From the NCBI RefSeq assembly GCF_037997115.1, contig NZ_CP150484.1:5310400-5374399 (forward strand): a stretch of DNA of 64,000 nt. Reading direction: 5' to 3'. Positions 62,387 through 64,000 of this stretch are shown here, piece after piece. Position numbers and translations under genes: made by a program. Each line of letters starts with the position of its first letter. Position 1 is the first letter of the stretch. This DNA comes from Amycolatopsis coloradensis (GTDB lineage: Bacteria; Actinomycetota; Actinomycetes; Mycobacteriales; Pseudonocardiaceae). Below the pieces are notes generated by a model that did not search any database, was not told the DNA's origin, and saw only the letters and a list, made by a program, of their open reading frames with translations.

Positions 62387-63532
62387 ATGACCAATGAGGT
62401 GCGAGCATTCGAAAGCCGGGCGACGGAGGCCGACCTCGAGGAGCTGCGGGCGCGATTGGCCGCGGCGCGGCTGCCCGAGGCCGAGACGGTCTCCAGATGG
62501 GAACAGGGCGTTCCTTTATCCGACCTCGTCGACGTCGTGGACTACTGGCGCACGGAGTACGACTGGCGGTCGTTCGAAGAGCGCCTCGACCGGATCGGGC
62601 AGTTCCGCACGACCATCGACGGCCTGGGGATCCACTTCCTGCATCGCCGATCCGCGCGTGCGGATGCCACTCCCCTGATCTTGACCCACGGCTGGCCGGG
62701 CAGCGTCGCCGAGTTCGTCGACGTGATCGAAGAGCTCTCGGATCCGAAGGACGCGGCCGCGCCGGCGTTCCACGTCGTGGCCCCGTCGTTGCCGGGCTTC
62801 GGGTACAGCGACAGGCCTGCCACCACCGGATGGGGCACCGAAAAGATCGCGTCCGCGTGGGTGGAGCTGATGGGAAGGCTCGGCTACGGCGAGTTCGTGG
62901 CCCACGGCGGCGACTGGGGAGGCAATATCACCACGGTGCTCGGCGGCAGGTTCCCGGCGCACGTACTCGGCATCCACACGACGTTCGCGCAGGGGCCGCC
63001 CGGGTTGTCCATGGACGGGCTGACGGCGGCCGAGCGCGAGTGGACCGAGCAGACCCGTGATTTCTGGGGCCGTCGCGCGGCGTACGCGAAACAGCAGGCG
63101 ACCCGGCCGCAGACCATCGGTTACTCCCTCGTCGACTCACCGGTCGGGCTGCTCGCCTGGATCCTCGACAAGTTCGCCGAGTGGTCGGACACCGAAGACA
63201 GTCCGTTCGAGACGATCTCCAGAGACCGCGTTCTCGACAACGTGACCCTGTACTGGCTGACACGGACCGGCGCGTCGGCGGCCCGCATCTACTACGAGAG
63301 CCACGATTCCCTGGACCCCGGACTCCGGGTCGACGTCCCGTCGGCGATCACCATGTATCCCCGCGACATCGAGAAATGCCCACGTCCTTTGGCGCAGGAG
63401 CGGTACCGGCGGATCGTTCGCTGGAGGTCTCCCGAATCCGGGGGTCACTTCCCGTCGCTGGAGGTTCCCGGATATTTCGTCAAGGACCTGAGGGAAGGCC
63501 TAGCGGCGGTACTGGCCGCAGGGGGTCGTTGA
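62387..63532 (+). CDS. Epoxide hydrolase (alpha/beta-hydrolase, EHN domain)
   Basis: A protein of 381 residues. The N-terminal EHN lid (about 5-110) with YWRTEYDWRSFEERLD is followed by the hydrolase fold: LTHGWPGSVAEF (oxyanion), GGDWGG (nucleophile Asp), and the terminal His in SGGHFPSLE. It opens epoxides to diols. GGAGG lies 4 nt before ATG 62387. Confidence 0.92.
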   Translation: MTNEVRAFESRATEADLEELRARLAAARLPEAETVSRWEQGVPLSDLVDVVDYWRTEYDWRSFEERLDRIGQFRTTIDGLGIHFLHRRSARADATPLILTHGWPGSVAEFVDVIEELSDPKDAAAPAFHVVAPSLPGFGYSDRPATTGWGTEKIASAWVELMGRLGYGEFVAHGGDWGGNITTVLGGRFPAHVLGIHTTFAQGPPGLSMDGLTAAEREWTEQTRDFWGRRAAYAKQQATRPQTIGYSLVDSPVGLLAWILDKFAEWSDTEDSPFETISRDRVLDNVTLYWLTRTGASAARIYYESHDSLDPGLRVDVPSAITMYPRDIEKCPRPLAQERYRRIVRWRSPESGGHFPSLEVPGYFVKDLREGLAAVLAAGGR

Positions 63533-63822
63533 GGTTCTCGGGGAACGAAGCGCTCGCCGTCGAACACCATCTCGAACGGCGGTCGTCGCGCGGCGGGCTG
63601 CCAGCCGGCGCGAAAGGCGTCACGAATGGCGCGGCGGACCTGCGTCTGCGTAGGCAGGAAGGCGTGGTGGTAGGGGTCGAGAACGAGAACCTGTCCGCCG
63701 GTGCCGTCTTCCTTGACGCGGATCACGCGCGTTGTCGTTTCCCAGCCGGCATCGAGGTGCCAGAGGAACGACTGGCCGTTCCGGAGCGAGACCCGGCGGG
63801 TGTCCTTCTCGGGCCAGGTCAT
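63445..63822 (-). CDS. Conserved hypothetical protein
   Basis: A protein of 125 residues with no recognised domain (WHLDAGWETTTRVIRVKEDG...VLVLDPYHHAFLPTQ). The start ATG 63822 overlaps the stop of the upstream dienelactone hydrolase gene, supporting a real coupled gene. The 3' end overlaps the convergent epoxide hydrolase by 88 nt; the last 25 residues are low-complexity and may be a shifted tail. Confidence 0.5.
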   Translation of the reverse strand: MTWPEKDTRRVSLRNGQSFLWHLDAGWETTTRVIRVKEDGTGGQVLVLDPYHHAFLPTQTQVRRAIRDAFRAGWQPAARRPPFEMVFDGERFVPREPQRPPAASTAARPSLRSLTKYPGTSSDGK

Positions 63823-64000
63823 CCCAGCGTGCTGCCGAGGAGGGCGACCAGTCGTTCCCAGTGGCGCCGCGATCCGGTCTCGTCGAAGGCTTCGGTGTCG
63901 GACATGGTGAAGCCGTGGACGGTGCCGGGGTAGATCTCACAGCTGTAGCCGACGCCGGCGGCGTCGAACGCCTGGCTGATCTCGATGATCGCCTCGGGTG
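63819..64000 (-). CDS. Dienelactone hydrolase-family protein, C-terminal part
   Basis: The last 60 residues are visible: FDAAGVGYSCEIYPGTVHGFTMSDTEAF...RRHWERLVALL. The terminal catalytic His lies in VHGF, as in DLH/alpha-beta hydrolases. The gene continues past the window end. Confidence 0.8.
   Translation of the reverse strand, partial: PEAIIEISQAFDAAGVGYSCEIYPGTVHGFTMSDTEAFDETGSRRHWERLVALLGSTLG

Overview
This is a high-GC actinobacterial chromosome segment. ESX-type WXG100-like proteins, dense short regulator/enzyme pairs, long perfect-stem inverted repeats at gene ends and an accessory NRPS cluster suggest a Pseudonocardiales organism such as Amycolatopsis; this is inference from gene style, with no rRNA or marker gene present.

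Left flank (1-27.5 kb): ordinary and accessory genes. These include an SNF2 helicase with a SWIM partner behind a TetR control region, an ESX-like secretion-substrate group, a GT1 glycosyltransferase with an ECF sigma factor, several divergent regulator/oxidoreductase pairs (AraC/NmrA, XRE/SDR), a subtilase, an SGNH hydrolase and a PucR regulator. Decay is visible: a broken PobA-like hydroxylase, a frameshifted MarR gene and an IS3 remnant. Two paralogous zinc-ribbon/coiled-coil proteins lie at 9.9-10.9 and 26.4-27.5 kb.

Biosynthetic cluster (27.8-54.9 kb): this is the main interest. A leftward operon (34183 to 27836) encodes an ornithine N-hydroxylase and a PaiB/KtzT-type heme enzyme (piperazate synthesis), a free-standing adenylation domain, a crotonyl-CoA carboxylase/reductase-like enzyme and the large subunit of an acyl-CoA mutase. 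A second leftward operon (52976 to 38519) encodes a free carrier protein, a condensation protein with a degenerate adenylation tail, and five contiguous genes that match the fosfazinomycin/kinamycin hydrazine-transfer cassette: lyase, GNAT, conserved unknown, amidase and glutamine-synthetase-like ligase. It ends with an asparagine-synthetase-like transferase and a C-A-PCP-TE NRPS. Between the two are an MFS exporter, a FemAB/GNAT-like protein, a P450 and a ferredoxin. A peptide deformylase gene and the separate B12-binding subunit of the mutase lie at the right end.

My reading is that the carboxylase/reductase and mutase make a 2-alkylsuccinyl-CoA, as in actinonin/matlystatin warhead synthesis. 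The AsnB-like enzyme would place hydrazine (or another N nucleophile) on its free carboxylate, and a two-residue peptide containing piperazate would be attached. The deformylase would then be the self-resistance copy of the target. The expected product is a metal-chelating pseudopeptide inhibitor, possibly a hydrazide in place of the usual hydroxamate.

Right flank (55-64 kb): a tyrosine recombinase and a frameshifted DDE transposase mark the cluster edge. A low-coding stretch follows, then an MDR oxidoreductase/AraC pair, a deletion scar that removed the 5' ends of a divergent TetR/SDR pair, a methyltransferase/CGNR operon, an epoxide hydrolase and a dienelactone hydrolase cut by the window end.
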